A DNA stretch of 64,000 nucleotides from Spongilla lacustris (taxonomy: Eukaryota > Porifera > Demospongiae > Spongillida > Spongillidae). The DNA lies in assembly GCA_949361645.1 (NCBI GenBank), contig OX442419.1, positions 2,949,459-3,013,458 on the forward strand, in the 5' to 3' direction. The notes under the pieces were generated by a model that worked only from the letters and a program-made list of their open reading frames with translations, did not search any database and was not told the origin of the DNA. This document shows positions 52,745 to 64,000 of the stretch, piece after piece; the stretch's first letter is position 1, and every line of letters starts with the position of its first letter. A program made the position numbers and the translations under genes.

Positions 52745-53682
52745 TCAGGATCGATTCACGAAGGAAGATCGCTCGGAAGCGAAAGGCCGAAGGGCTTGGA
52801 CGGGGCCGAAGATACGGGAGAAGTGACGGCAGTGCATTGCAGAATTTGCAGCCCGTGGGGGGAGGGCAGTTACAACAGCCGTTGGCTCCTCCTGCGGTGA
52901 GGCCGCGTTTGACGGGCGCGGTCGTGTCAACCTTCTCGTGCTTCACATGTGGGGAGCCAGGGTACATGAGAAGAGAGTGCCCGAAGCGGTCCACAGCAAC
53001 CACCGTGTATCCTCCAAATTTGGGCAAGTTAAGCTTGTGTAGTGAGAAAGGTATATTAGCCACGTGTACAAGCACGTGCATTGGTGCTAATAAGGGCGCT
53101 AGTGGGGAATTTATCGCATGTCAAGGTGTGGAGGATTCCTGTGAAATTGTTAATGGAGAAGATGAGATGCATGCAGAATTGGATTGGGACGCCGTTTCAG
53201 GTGCGCATGGAGAGTTTCACCTGCCCAGAATCAGTGGTAATACAGTCAAGGGTAGCTTAAGGGAGTGTGTGAAATTTTGGAGGGAGGAATTGTGTGCTCC
53301 CCCATGGGTATTAGATACTGTCATGAATGGTTATGTTCTGCCTCTATTGATGGAGCCAACAGTTTACACACGACCCAACCAACAATCAGCGCTAGATGAA
53401 GCCGAGTTTGTGGATACAGCAGTTTCAGAATTGTTGGGAGGAGGTTACATTGAGAAGGTGGTTGATACCCCTAGAGTGTGTAGTCCTTTGCCAGTGGTGT
53501 GCAATGGGGTGGGTAAAAAGAGATTAGTAGTCAACCTGCGGCATGTGAACCAGTGCCTGTGGAAGCAGAAATTTAAGTACGAAGACCTTCGAGTTGCATT
53601 GATGCTGTTTAATCCAGACATCTGTTCTGCAGGGGTCTGGCTGCTACAGAGCAATTACCCCGTTCTTTGTTTGTCTATTTGA
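52745..53682 (+). pseudogene. Retrotransposon gag knuckle plus RT start, truncated
   Basis: One plus-strand frame runs through an Arg-rich, Gln/Pro-rich segment, a CCHC knuckle (CFTCGEPGYMRRECPKR), then LRECVKFWREELCAPPWVLD, AVSELLGGGYIEKVV, SPLPVVCNGVGKKRLVVNLR and KFKYEDLRVALMLF. KKRLVVNLRHVN is the first reverse transcriptase block of a gypsy/DIRS-like group. The frame departs from the family after ALMLF and stops at 53682, so the RT palm with its catalytic aspartates is missing. The break coincides with an 86-bp direct repeat. Confidence 0.8.
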
Positions 53683-54213
53683 GTAGCCGTGTGCACTGGC
53701 AACGCAGGCACAATCTGTGATATGAAGTCATGGGATTTGTAGAAGGGGTGAGGAGGGAGATATATGTTTTCGTCGTTTGAACGTAGTGAATTAGACGGAA
53801 ACTATGCTCCCTCCGTAAGCTGTGTAAGTGTGATACAAATCACGTGAGGGTGTGGTCCCACGTGGGGGGTATATGTAGGAATGGATTTCCGGACTGAGTC
53901 AGTCTAAGCGTTTGCACAAGTGGCTACAAACTTTTTCCCTCCCCTGGTGTGTATGTGTTTGTTATGTCTTGTTCAGTTTGGAGTTTTCCTTGACAAAAAA
54001 GCAGATGAGGCAAGCTCAGAAGGCTGCAGTCTGGAACTATTTTCTTTTATTGTATTCTATTATACAATGTATACAATGTATGTATTACTATGCAGTTGCT
54101 ATGTTGTTGGTGTGTGTTGTTGTGGAGTCTATTTGAGTAGCCGTGTGCACTGGCAACGCTGGCACAATCTGTGATATGAAGTCATGGGATTTGTAGAAGG
54201 GGTGAGGAGGGAG
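53674..54213. repeat. 86-bp direct repeats, one mismatch
   Basis: 53674-53759 and 54128-54213 are identical except at one position (CGCAGGC against CGCTGGC). They start TCTATTTGAGTAGCCGTGTG and end GGTGAGGAGGGAG. The RT fragment ends within the first copy. They may be the edges of a former LTR or a recent tandem duplication. Confidence 0.9.
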
Positions 54214-55600
54214 GTAAATTTTTGGTGTAACTGGCGCTCTTTAAATAGGTACTTTAATAAATTTTTGAAAATGAATAAAATATGCATAGCCTAAAAGAGC
54301 AAATTGAATGCATCAAAAATATGCTTTTGCCACGGAAAACAGATTACTATTTCAAAAGTTATAACGTTTCAAACATTACGTCGCTGGTGACTAACAATGT
54401 ACGCGATGTGAGTGGACCGCGATATAAAAAACTGACCGCTTGACTTCTCCATGCAACTACTGTAAAAGTATTCAAATGCAAGATAATGATGCCATATTTG
54501 CATAAAATACAACATAGGTACTCTTTATAAGGTTCATAGAGTCAAATACACATTACATCTAAATTTAGCTGTCTCATTATATAATCTAGCTGCCAATATG
54601 GCAATAGCCCGTATAGCGATATCATAATGTTCTCCCCTTTTTATTCACATTCATCATTCTTCCAATGTGTAAAAATTACTTTAGGAACTTGAAACTTCTT
54701 TGATTGATTTACACATATTATATGTCCATTGTATAGCACATTTTGATGATCCACATACCATAGGTGTTCAATATACAGACCATTAATAACTGATCACGCC
54801 CATAGCCATTGAGACATCAGGAGAGAGCTTGACCATCACCTTAGGCAGGCATCAGTAGAGTGCAATGTAGGCTCTTACTTGCTACAAAGGCAATCAGTTG
54901 CAGTACAATGTGGAAATGCTGCTTCTGCTATGGATTCTGTATCGTTTTATTAGTATGGTAACTTATTGTGCATTGTTTATGCTTACCTTCATTATTTTAT
55001 TATTACAAATAACTGACACGTTGGATAAATCGCTTCAAAAATATTACATTAATTTTTTTTTCATTATGAGATATTAGGAAACTCATTTGATAATTCCACT
55101 TCCTTTTCTGCCACACATTGCAACTTCTTTTCTATCTTCCTCCTTGAACTGTTCTTCTTTTGAATCTTATCTTTAAGTTGCTGATCTTGCAATATAGAAA
55201 TGTTGTGTTCATGTTGTTTACTAACTAACTTTACTCTCTAAGCTTGTCAGATGCAAAATTTAACCGGGCTATATATTCTTGCTTGTTCTGAGAGTGTGCA
55301 CACAACCACTGCATTGTTCCATACATCTTATGTTTCCATCATTTAACATTAGATGCTTTTCTATATAGGTAATTAGCCAGGCCAAGGGTGCATTGTGTTC
55401 AGCAAACATACTTGGTGAACAATGGATGGTGATAGATGAGCTAAAGTACCTTCAAGGTAGCCATGCATGCAACTGAGTCTACTATACATGTATACTTCAA
55501 GTAGCTATAGTGTACTACAATATCTATTATCTTATCTTGTTCTGTTGTAGCATGCAGAGGTTCAGGGAGAGCACCTGCCATTTGATCCAAAGCTACTTCA

Positions 55601-55885
55601 ACAAGATATAAAAACATTCTCTCTGAGAAAGTTAGTGGTATATATAGGATTTGAAGGCAATGGTGGTGTAAAAAGGAAGGGAACAAGGGATCAACGATGG
55701 TACAATTTTTTGAATAGTCCTATATTTAGCAATGTAAAATGTACGTACTACAAAAGTGCTAAATATAGGACTATTCAAAAAATTGTACCATCGTTGATCC
55801 CTTGTTCCCTTCCTTTTTACACCACCATTGCCTTCAAATCCTATATACCACTAACTTTCTCAGAGAGAATGTTTTTATATTTTGT
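55601..55885. mobile_element. 285-bp hairpin element, copy 2
   Basis: Arms of about 125 bp with the same sequence as copy 1 at 51163-51452 pair almost perfectly around GCAATGTAAAATGTACGTAC. Here the pairing is cleaner than in copy 1 and the loop is in the opposite orientation. Confidence 0.93.
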
Positions 55886-56119
55886 TTCATTCTTTTTTTT
55901 ATAAGTGACTACTAGTATATAGGTGTACATGTACTTTGCAACCTGTACATACATGAAGTAAATACGATTGTATGATAAAATCTAACCGTTGTATTTCCCA
56001 TGTTTATTGCCTAGCAACACAATGTTTACAGTTATGTTACATTTGCTGCTGTTCTAGTTCCAAACTCGCGCGCCAAGCTTTCCCTCTAAGAAGCTCGTTT
56101 CTCGTCTGAGTTCAGTTCA

Positions 56120-56350
56120 ATAACGCCGCCTCTTATAATAGAAACTTGCACTGCAACAGAATTCTTTTCCTGTCGCCACCTCTTAGAAGCTCCAGATTTG
56201 CGCTGTACATGGCACGAGCAGACGCACGCCTTTGTTCCGCATCAGCATCGTACCGAATTCGGGAGGACTCTAACTCGTCGTATTGATTTTGGAGGTATTG
56301 TTCTCGTTGCTTAGCTCTCCTCTTTCGTTCCCGTGAAGGTATTTTGACGT
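56120..56350 (-). pseudogene. Arg/Glu-rich coiled-coil coding remnant
   Basis: The minus strand reads SRERKRRAKQREQYLQNQYD, ELESSRIRYDADAEQRRASA and ARAMYSANLELLRGGDRK without a stop. Such charged helical segments open the large ORFs of some sponge and cnidarian transposons, but this is only a resemblance. It sits inside the 3.44-kb element and is truncated at both sides. Confidence 0.4.
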
Positions 56351-56614
56351 GACAACTTAGTTAAGCAATACCATAAAATTCTAATTAAAATTCTAATTAT
56401 ACTATGGGTATTGTCATGGGAACGCTTTTGTTTGGTACTCGGACGCTTTATGCCAAACAGTTACTTGTATTAGTATATCTGACATCAAGGGGCAGTCGGT
56501 AGGTATTGGCGTAATTGGCACTCTCTAAAACTGTTCCTAACGGTACTTGGACGTAATTATTGCTTTATACCAAACATGTATATCTGACATCAAGGGGCAG
56601 TCGGTAGGATTTTT

Positions 56615-56765
56615 CTACGATTTTTGGTGTAACTGGCGCTCTTTAAAACCTTTCCTATCTCGAGTTATACTCACCCATAAAGACGACGACGACGACGACT
56701 ATGGAGAAATTACGGTCTGGGAACGAGAACTACGACCTTTTTTGTTCTCTTAAAGTAAACGGTTT
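56615..56765. repeat. Intact copy of the sequence split by the 3.44-kb element
   Basis: TTTTGGTGTAACTGGCGCTC, CTTTAAAACCTTTCCTATCTC and GGGAACGAGAACTACGACC run on without a break here; the two halves are found at 54218-54245 and 57683-57785. A (GAC)n expansion distinguishes this copy. A second partial copy of the upstream part (CATCAAGGGGCAGTCGGTAG) lies at 56484 and 56590. Confidence 0.88.
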
Positions 56766-57689
56766 GGCGACTTGAACAAAACATGAAAATGATCGTCTTT
56801 TTATTGTGGCTCGATAGCAAAAAAGAGCTACACTATCCGTTTCTCGGTTCGTGAGTTATACGCGGATCGCGTTTTTAATGATATTCATGATACGGCACAA
56901 ATCCTATATGAGAGTTACTGCCGTAACTCTCGATAACTGGGCATATGCTGGTTATGGGTAGATGTATTTCTCAATGTTACTGCATAGCTAGGATACATTA
57001 ACATGAAAATATTGTCTTGAAAAATACGCTGTGTGGGCACCATGATTGAGCTGTTTTTAATGATATGGCGGTCCATGCTGTACAATACTTTCCATAACTA
57101 ACGCGTGCCTTGACGAATTCGGTGCGTATTAAATAGAACTATCACACAACTCTTTGACACATAAACAACTTGAAACAGATAGTCTATGCGTTGAAAATAC
57201 AAAAAAAATCAGTTTAATTCCCAGGGCTCTAACACAGAAATACCAGGTTAAGCATTATTATGTCAAGCTCTAAGCAATCCAACAGTAAACACCAGTGCCG
57301 ATAAATGGACCCTTGGGCACCATCCAAAGCTCATGAAATTTTATCCTGATATAGGCTAGGACCTAATAAACATGGGAAACGCTTCCTCAAGTGAGTGCTT
57401 TAAGAATCTAGGGAATGGCTAATCGCGACCGATTACTATGGAAATCAATGAGGCACACAAAATAGCGCCGTATGCTGGCTTACATTTAGATACCAATAGT
57501 GTATCGGGCAATCCCTTTTGTTCTGTATTCTAGCAATAAAGTCCTAAATACCTTGCAAGCAACTTTACAAAGCGCGCGTCTTCTTAAGCACTCGTAGAGA
57601 AATCCTAAATACGGTCACAATTTTCGACGAAATTTAGATCACCAGTTTCCGCCTACGCGAACGCAATTTATTAAAGTACCTACTTTAAA

Positions 57690-59268
57690 ACCTTTCCTAT
57701 CTCGAGTTATACTTACCCATAAAGACGACTATGGACAAATCAAGGCCTGGGAACGAGAACTACGACCTTTTTTTGTTCTCTTAACACCGGTTCCGTGAAA
57801 TTAGACGACCTTTTTCGTCGAACCATACTTTCTAAAAATCAGTCGCAAGGCCTCCAATTGTCTGGAAAAGCATATTTTTAGATAGTTTAACTATCATCTA
57901 GCCATTTGGCGTTGTCATCTGTCTTATATCTATCGTGGACACTTACCTGTATGCTTTCAAAGTGATGCGGTTTTATGTTTTTCGGTCACGAAGCGTTGCA
58001 GAGTACACTTTTTTCCTAGGCAATTAAGAGCCGCTATGGATACGATTTTAAACGTCATTTGGTACTACTAGGAGGCCACAATATCGTTTTGGCAGTTAGC
58101 TTAGATCTTGTACAAAACTCACTTACAGTTGCGGTTTACCTCATCTGGGTACGAGAAACCAATAACTGGACGAAAAGCCTCTGTTTTTAGCTCACGTGCG
58201 CAATTTATGCGTAAATAGTACCCACGTGATTATAAGGTTTTGGGCCTGAGCACGACCAAATTTGGGTCTGGTGTCGAGATCCAAACTAGTTCTGTGACCC
58301 ACGTGATGCGTAATGATTAGGTGTTTGGGCCTGTGCACGACCAATATTTGGTCGAGATCCAAAGAAGTTTACTAGTGGTGTCTGTTTCAAAGCTAGCAAG
58401 ATGGGTTACTACCAGAATTGTTTGAAGCGCTACCTATCCTATCCAGTTGAGCACTTAGATACTGTTTTTAGACTCAGAAACCTTGTCAGAAAAAAGTGTC
58501 CCGTTCCCGGTAAGGTCTTTACCCTCTCGACTGTAAACAAACGTAGGACCTCAGCGGAAGTAGTTACAAGAGCCGCTGGCAGTAACTCCAAACATCGTCT
58601 AAGGAGTTGAACTACTTCGTACACTGGTATCGATAATGCATTAGTAATTAACCGAGCGCGCCTATTGTGTTGATCCCTCTTCTAGCTCATCCTTTTGTTC
58701 TCATCTCTACTTCAGTTTATGCTCTATGTATTTGTGTCCAAATTAAACAAGCTAGAACTTTACATGAAACACTTGCATGTGGGGAAGGAGGTAGAATTAA
58801 ATTTAGTGCATCTATTTGTACCTAGAATCTAGATACCTGTGATGATTGAGAGGGTGGACCTTGCGCCATAATAATGTAACACCGAGCTACACGTGCAGCG
58901 GTTTAGTCGGGATTGCCTTCTTTAGCCAGTGAATCGAACCCCAATTCACCGTCATTTATTCAGGAGATATATAGGCCGGGTTTGCATGGCAAATCATGTG
59001 GCGGATCGTTTGTCAATATGCGCTACCTTGCTTCGTGAAGAATTTTAAGATTGACAGCCACACATTAATTGTTGTAGTGCAGAATCACATGCACGCACAT
59101 AATTAAATAATGAGACCAATCCATACACAATAATGCGACAATAATGAGGCCAATCAGTACACAATAATGCACGGCTGTTTCATCGCATTGAAACCCTGGA
59201 CAAAAAGGCTACGCCCCTTGATACGAAAATTTTTCATAGCAACGGACCTAATTCACATCTGTTCTTGT
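57690..59268. other. No gene recognised; tandem duplication near 58200
   Basis: About 95 bp with CACGTGAT, GGGCCTG, GCACGACCAA and GTCGAGATCCAAA occurs twice (58223-58305 and 58303-58365). Just after it a 69-codon frame (58401-58610, MGYYQNCLKRYL) is open but short and unrecognised. Elsewhere nothing. Confidence 0.45.
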
Positions 59269-60279
59269 CAGGGGCGGATACAGGAATTTTTTAAGGGGGG
59301 GGGGGGGGGGGGGGGGGGGCACGGTTAATAAAAGTTAAAAGAAAGTGGGCGTGGACCTCAAAAGGGGGTGGGTGCGGAAGGAGGATATGCCCCCTCCCGC
59401 GCGAAGCGCGGAAGCTTTTGATACTATCTAAGTATTAAAGCATTAAAACTATGCTAGTTTTAGTGCTTCATGTACAATTAAAAATTGCACTACAAGAAAA
59501 GTATTTGCACCGTGCGCCGGGCGTGCAGTTAGATGAGCAAATAGTTTCGGGCCTAAAATTGTTGCGAAAAATGCTTATTTATTATTAGCCATAATGCTTC
59601 ATTTAAGTCATAAATTATAGCAAAATAGGGATATGTACTTTCCTTGTGATATAAGGCGCCGGCTGAGGTTGGTTTCACGCAGCAAAAAATGTAAGAAAAT
59701 CATATGAAAATCAACGATTGTATGTGCATGCAGGCTGCATGTAATCAGTCTATATCAGTATGTATAGGTGTCAGATCACTTGTAAAATCAAGTCTCGATT
59801 TGCGGTCTTCTTTTCATTTTTCATTTTTGCTGTGTTCCTCTCCCACAATAGGCGATAAATATGCATACTACAGTGAATATGCATCCGACACAATATATTC
59901 CGTTCTATGGGTACTACAGGCAGAGATAATATATAATCTTTGCTACAGGTAACAACTGTTCGATGTTAACGCAGGACCTGTACATGTGGCAGATCGACAT
60001 CGATACCATCTGTGTAACTGCTCTAGCATCAATCAACCAACCACAAACCACACCCGGTTAGTTATGAATAACGATATGCGCTACAAACGCTGTACATGAC
60101 CGATCAGATCGCTCCGCTATCAGTGTGCGCTTGAAAACACAAGAAAACACTCAGATTATTGAAGTAGTAACGTGTAACGTGCCACGTCATGTGAATATAG
60201 TGGGATTATTGAATTGGGGGGGGGGGGGGGGGGGCGGGCCAGTCTCCCCTGTGCCCCCCCCCCCCTAGATCCACCCCTG
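59269..60279. mobile_element. 1.0-kb CAGGGGCGGATA-ended element
   Basis: CAGGGGCGGATACAGG at the left and, inverted, CAGGGGTGGATCTAGGGG at the right, each followed by a poly-G/poly-C run, mark the same class of element as 22868-23283. No matching target duplication was seen, so the two ends could derive from separate copies. The interior has no recognisable gene. Confidence 0.7.
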
Positions 60280-60423
60280 TCAGTACATGTATCAGCGCTG
60301 TAGCTAACCGCGGCACTGTATGAGTCGTCCGGAAGATGAGCTTGTAAAGGGAAAGCGGTTGTTGAACCGTAAATCTTTTTCCTGTGCTCTAATTATGACC
60401 CTTTTTGTCCAATTGTAACAGCC

Positions 60424-60668
60424 GTGAATGAGGCCAATCAGTACACAATAATGAGGTCAATCAGTACACAATAATGAGGTCAATCAGTACACAATAATGA
60501 GGTCAATCAGTACACAATAATGAGGTCAATCAGTACACAATAATGAGGTCAATCAGTACACAATGAGGTCAATCAGTACACAATAATGAGGTCAATCAGT
60601 ACACAATGAGGTCAATCAGTACACAATAATGAGGTCAATCAGTACACGATGAGGTCAATCAGTACAAC
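60424..60668. repeat. 23-bp minisatellite, GAGGTCAATCAGTACACAAT
   Basis: About a dozen copies, some shortened by loss of AATA. Two or three diverged copies lie 1.3 kb upstream (59110-59170), outside the intervening transposon, so the array was probably split by its insertion. Confidence 0.95.
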
Positions 60669-60689
60669 AGAAATGTGAAATGTTAATAA

Positions 60690-61140
60690 GAAATTCAAAA
60701 AATTCTGCCTACTTATAGAATAACAGTAAAAGATATCAAGAAAATTTCAAAAAATTCTGCCTACTTATAGATGTTAATGATATAACAGTAAAAGATATCA
60801 AGATTTCAAAAAATTTCAAAAAAATTCTGCCTACTTACAGATGTTAATGATATAACAGTAAAAGATATCAAGATTTCAAAAAATTTCAAAAAAATTCTGC
60901 CTACTTATAGATGTTAATGATATAACAGTAAAAGATATCAAGATTTCAAAAAATTTCAAAAAAATTCTGCCTACTTATAGATGTTAATGATAAAACAGTA
61001 AAAGATATCAAGATTTCAAAAAATTTCAAAAAAATTCTGCCTACTTATAGATGTTAATAATAATAACAGTAAAAGATATTAAGAAAATTTCAATTTTTTT
61101 TGCCTACTTATAGATGATAATAATACAGTAAAAGAGGAAT
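60690..61140. repeat. About 85-bp tandem repeat, CTGCCTACTTATAGATGTTA
   Basis: Six copies, the central four nearly identical, with AACAGTAAAAGATATCAAG and AAAAATTTCAAAAAAATTC. It directly follows the 23-bp array. Confidence 0.95.
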
Positions 61141-61170
61141 AGAAATTGAATACAAATATTATCAATATTC

Positions 61171-62341
61171 ATGTTGCTTCTTTCTGTAGTTAAACCTAGT
61201 GGTGGAGAAGCAAAGAAATGTATAAAGTATAAACATATACTGCAGATACATGCATTAATTCAATTTGAAACTTCAATGAGTATTACATGTACATTGCAAT
61301 ACAGCATTTACATGGATGGAACAGCTCTGTATGGCACAGTATGCAGCACAGTGATGTTCATAGGAGATGTCATTGAAAAACAAATTCTAATTCACTATAG
61401 TAACAGTCATCAGCACATGCACAAAAAGGGTATTGGTGAGGCATGGCACAGTATGGTTCAACAGCTGTTTGCAGCTGGACACTAGGTTCATAATGAGAGA
61501 ATACGGTATACTCCTCAAAAGCTGTAATGTTCATACCTCATTATACATGTTGTTTTTAACGAGCCATACACCACACATGCTGTAAGTAATTCCATTGAAA
61601 CAAACAGCTCCCGCACAACCCCTACCGGTCTAGTCAACAAAATTATTAATGCATAATAGCACTTCATTTATGCGTGGCCCATTTTTACGCGCATGTAACT
61701 TTGGCGGGTCTACTTCAAGCTTGGTGTACGACCGAACTAACCCACAGAACAGGATCGGTAAGCATGAACACTCAACAACACACATGGAAGAGATATACAA
61801 TGTTCAGAACTAGCCATCTTTTTACCACTAAACTGGGCATCAGTTTTTTTTTAATAGGTGTGGCTTTGGATGGAGCACCACATGACAAACGTCAAAGAGC
61901 ATTGCAGTGTGTAGCTGGTTCTTGGTGGAGGCTAGCAGTAGCTCATTTACCTTCCAAGAGTTTGCAGCGCATTTGTACACTGTCTTTGCTATTAACACTA
62001 CCAATTACAGAACTAGTTAAGACTCATTGTTGCGGAGATCATCTTGTGCTGGAAGCAGAATATCAGCAGCTCACACAATTCACAAGCAAATTTTGGAGCA
62101 GCTATAGTGTGTATTAACTGAGGGTTTTACAGCTCCCATGTAGGGCACTGATGTGCAAGGTTCAAGGTGTTCAACTGTAGTGGGGTTAAATGTTCATGCT
62201 GCTTCATGGACTCCACTAACTGCACCACAGCTAAAGGCAGCACCACAACTGATCCACACACTATTGATGGATATAACATCCAAGTGTCAAACTTGTAGGA
62301 AGGATATTAAGTATGGCACACACCAGTGCAATAAGGCCTGA
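61171..62341 (+). CDS. Hypothetical coding stretch, possibly decayed
   Basis: Several plus-strand frames follow each other: 61171-61485 (after a TTCTTTCTGTAG acceptor; ends LFAAGH), 61674-62117 (after a pyrimidine-rich TTTTAATAG at about 61856 the part VALDGAPHDKRQRALQCVAG to SSYSVY) and 62153-62341, which ends CQTCRKDIKYGTHQCNKA with a Cys pattern like a small zinc site. Composition is protein-like, but no family was recognised and links between the parts are uncertain. A transposon-encoded protein is as likely as a cellular one. Confidence 0.25.
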
Positions 62342-62737
62342 AGTGAGACAGCATCTTGTCTGCCCCAAAGGTTGGCTTCAACATGCTTTCAGCCAATTAC
62401 AAATGCTGTTAAGTTAATTAACAATTGACAACCTTTATTTATGCATATCACCCAGGCCCACACTCCTACCAGGACAGCAAGTTGCAGAACATACAGTGCC
62501 ATGGCCAAGGAAAACGCATGTTGGATTTGGCCTCCTGGGGAGCTGAATCCATACATGTCAGGTTCGAAGGACATACCATTCGTGACCCCCATTCAGTACC
62601 AGACATGGTTCACCCTCCATGGCTCCACAAAATGTTCCCAACTGGACCCAAGCGAATTCAGCAATAACCATATCGCTTTTTTATGCATAACTTCAATACT
62701 AAACATCACAGGCCAAAAATAAAAGGTGGCTTCTAGC
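62342..62737. other. No gene recognised
   Basis: Short overlapping frames only. Confidence 0.5.
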
Positions 62738-63799
62738 ACATACAATTATTAGCTTGTACGGTTAATTGATTATTCACGATTACCTATTCAGTCAACTATG
62801 CATTTTATAGAATAGCAGGCCATTACCGAATTTCCTTTAGTCAAAACAATCAATTTGGTTTTTAATTAGTGCAATGCAAAAATCGGTAGGAAATCGATTA
62901 CCCCTTTTTATATGCCCTTCGCTTTTCCAGCCTGTACAAAGGCTTACTAACGCTTTTTCGGTAACATTGTGATGTAATCAACACTTAGTCTGGGGACCTG
63001 GCTGAAGGTAATCACACGCGCAGTGGGCACGGCAATTTCAATACGTTCGCATTCTCTGCAGTATAGTACATGTGCGTTAATCAAACATGCTACATACTCT
63101 TTCTCACAGGTGACAGGTGTCTAAATACTGACCCTTTTCCAGACCATGATATTATGAATATCATACATGTCTTGATTGGTGGCTTTGTCATACTGATGCG
63201 TGGAGTGGTATTCCACTTTGAGATTTCTAGCTGGTTCTAATGGATTATAACTGCCAATTGTGGTGGTTGGGAATTATGCTTTTCAATTTGTACCCGAAAA
63301 GCACGTTTCGAGCGCATGCTGCGGGGTGGACAAACTAGTCATTTTCGTTTTTATCTCAGTAAGCTAAAATCTTACTTGTCCCATACTTCAAGTAGTAGCG
63401 CGTTGGTAGCGGGCGAACAAATAACCACATGTTTTCGGGTGAAAAAAAAATGCTGGAACACTTATGATTCCCATCCGTCGCCATTGAATCATTCCCACCA
63501 TTGGGTGTGGTGTAACATTGGCATGCACCTCGTTCCAAGTCCCTGTGGATATATGGCACGTGTAACTGTTATATGATTAAAGTTGGCATAAGCAGCTGAT
63601 AAGCAATAAAACTGGCTATATGTGTATCAGACTTCAGAAACTGTGATTTATTGTGCCATTATTTAAAAAACCTGGAAAAAAACTTGGCAAATTATCTAAT
63701 AACCGATTTGCAAGTTGCTTTAAACCTGAAAAATCGATTGGACTTTTTTTCATAGTCGAAATAATCGATTTTTATTTATGAAAAAGGTTACACACCCTA
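62738..63799 (-). mobile_element. TAGGGTGTGTAACC element, copy 2 (inverted)
   Basis: The reverse complement of this stretch follows 22489-23887 in order: GGGTGTGTAACC end, AATCGATT-rich subterminal part, CAGTTTTATTGCTTATCAGC, GGGAATGATTCAATGGCG, then GTAGGAAATCGAT and the other subterminal part. The outer left end (near 62738) has decayed. The site where copy 1 carries the CAGGGGCGGATC insert is empty here. Confidence 0.88.
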
Positions 63800-64000
63800 T
63801 CTTCTAGCTACTTCAAGATTCACCTTTGATTTTGACTTTCTATGGGTTATGTAAATAACTCACTTCCAACATTGCGGGTTACCCGCTTTCACGAGCTATA
63901 ACGCGGTGTGGCAACGAAACTGTAGCATGAGGTAAGCACTTTAAAATAGAGAATGATGCTGGTTTTATTTCATGTTTTGTATGGCCGCAAACAGCCGTGG
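63800..64000. other. Window edge, nothing recognised
   Basis: Unique sequence to the end of the window. Confidence 0.5.

Larger units (their letters stand above)
54246..57682. mobile_element. 3.44-kb element with TAGGTACTTTAATAAATT ends
   Basis: The 18-bp end TAGGTACTTTAATAAATT occurs at the left and inverted at the right; CTTTAAA flanks both sides (54239-54245, 57683-57689). The flanks, GTGTAACTGGCGCTCTTTAAA on the left and CTTTAAAACCTTTCCTATCTC on the right, are found joined and uninterrupted inside the element itself at 56628-56660. End sequence and 7-8 bp duplication suggest a hAT-like element. It contains a hairpin element (55601) and a decayed Arg-rich coding stretch (56120-56350); no transposase was recognised. 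Confidence 0.88.

Overview
This is eukaryotic, animal-type genomic DNA: genes split by short GT-AG introns, mosaic transposon content, many micro- and minisatellites, a 200-base scaffold gap and long homopolymer runs. The best taxonomic clue is a fragmentary tyrosine kinase (minus strand, 36.8-41.2 kb) with [23 protein letters not shown] and a GYRLPPPPGCP-type C-lobe, a style typical of the large receptor tyrosine kinase families of demosponges. A sponge is therefore the favoured source, but this is inference from memory of families, not a search result.

Layout. 0-9.7 kb: two diverged copies (A, 1-2182; B, 6399-9690) of a long repeat flank a small two-pass membrane protein gene with PPxY motifs (CD225/dispanin-like, minus strand, 4885-6291). 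Copy B carries a hAT-type MITE with an 8-bp target duplication; copy A shows the empty site. 9.9-18.2 kb: an 8.25-kb hAT-like element with perfect 8-bp target duplications (AGTATCAC), matching inverted ends and subterminal TATCGCGATA clusters. It holds a decayed hAT transposase tail, several exon-like segments that look captured from a gene, broken Ty3/gypsy pol and gag pieces in opposite orientations, microsatellites, minisatellites and a nested MITE. 18.5 kb: assembly gap. 19.6-20.5 kb: element with 150-bp inverted ends. 21.2-24.9 kb: nested transposons, at least three levels deep, one of them interrupting an open frame. 25.2-28.4 kb: microsatellite and G-rich minisatellites. 28.7-31.8 kb: a nearly complete pogo/Tigger transposon with a five-exon transposase, a coding SSPSSQQ repeat and one in-frame stop. 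34.5-35.9 kb: a second G-rich minisatellite that shares its border with the 25.7-kb array in inverted orientation.

36.8-46.6 kb is the main cellular gene region. On the minus strand five exons encode a tyrosine kinase from the hinge to the C-terminus; the N-lobe was not found and the DFG segment is missing where it should be. On the plus strand a well-formed gene (44843-46591) encodes a small type I membrane protein: signal peptide, Ig-like domain, FN3-like domain, short linker, one transmembrane helix and a tyrosine-containing tail. The kinase introns each carry their own minisatellite.

46.7-64 kb is mostly mobile DNA: a foldback-type element, a retroelement ORF remnant, an array of short palindromes, two near-identical hairpin elements, a gag/RT fragment, a 3.4-kb transposon whose target sequence also exists intact inside it, a CAGGGGCGGA-ended element, two adjacent tandem arrays, and an inverted second copy of the TAGGGTGTG element from 22.5 kb. 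Poly-G/C tracts and simple repeats should be read as approximate in length. Percent identities and database matches were not computed.
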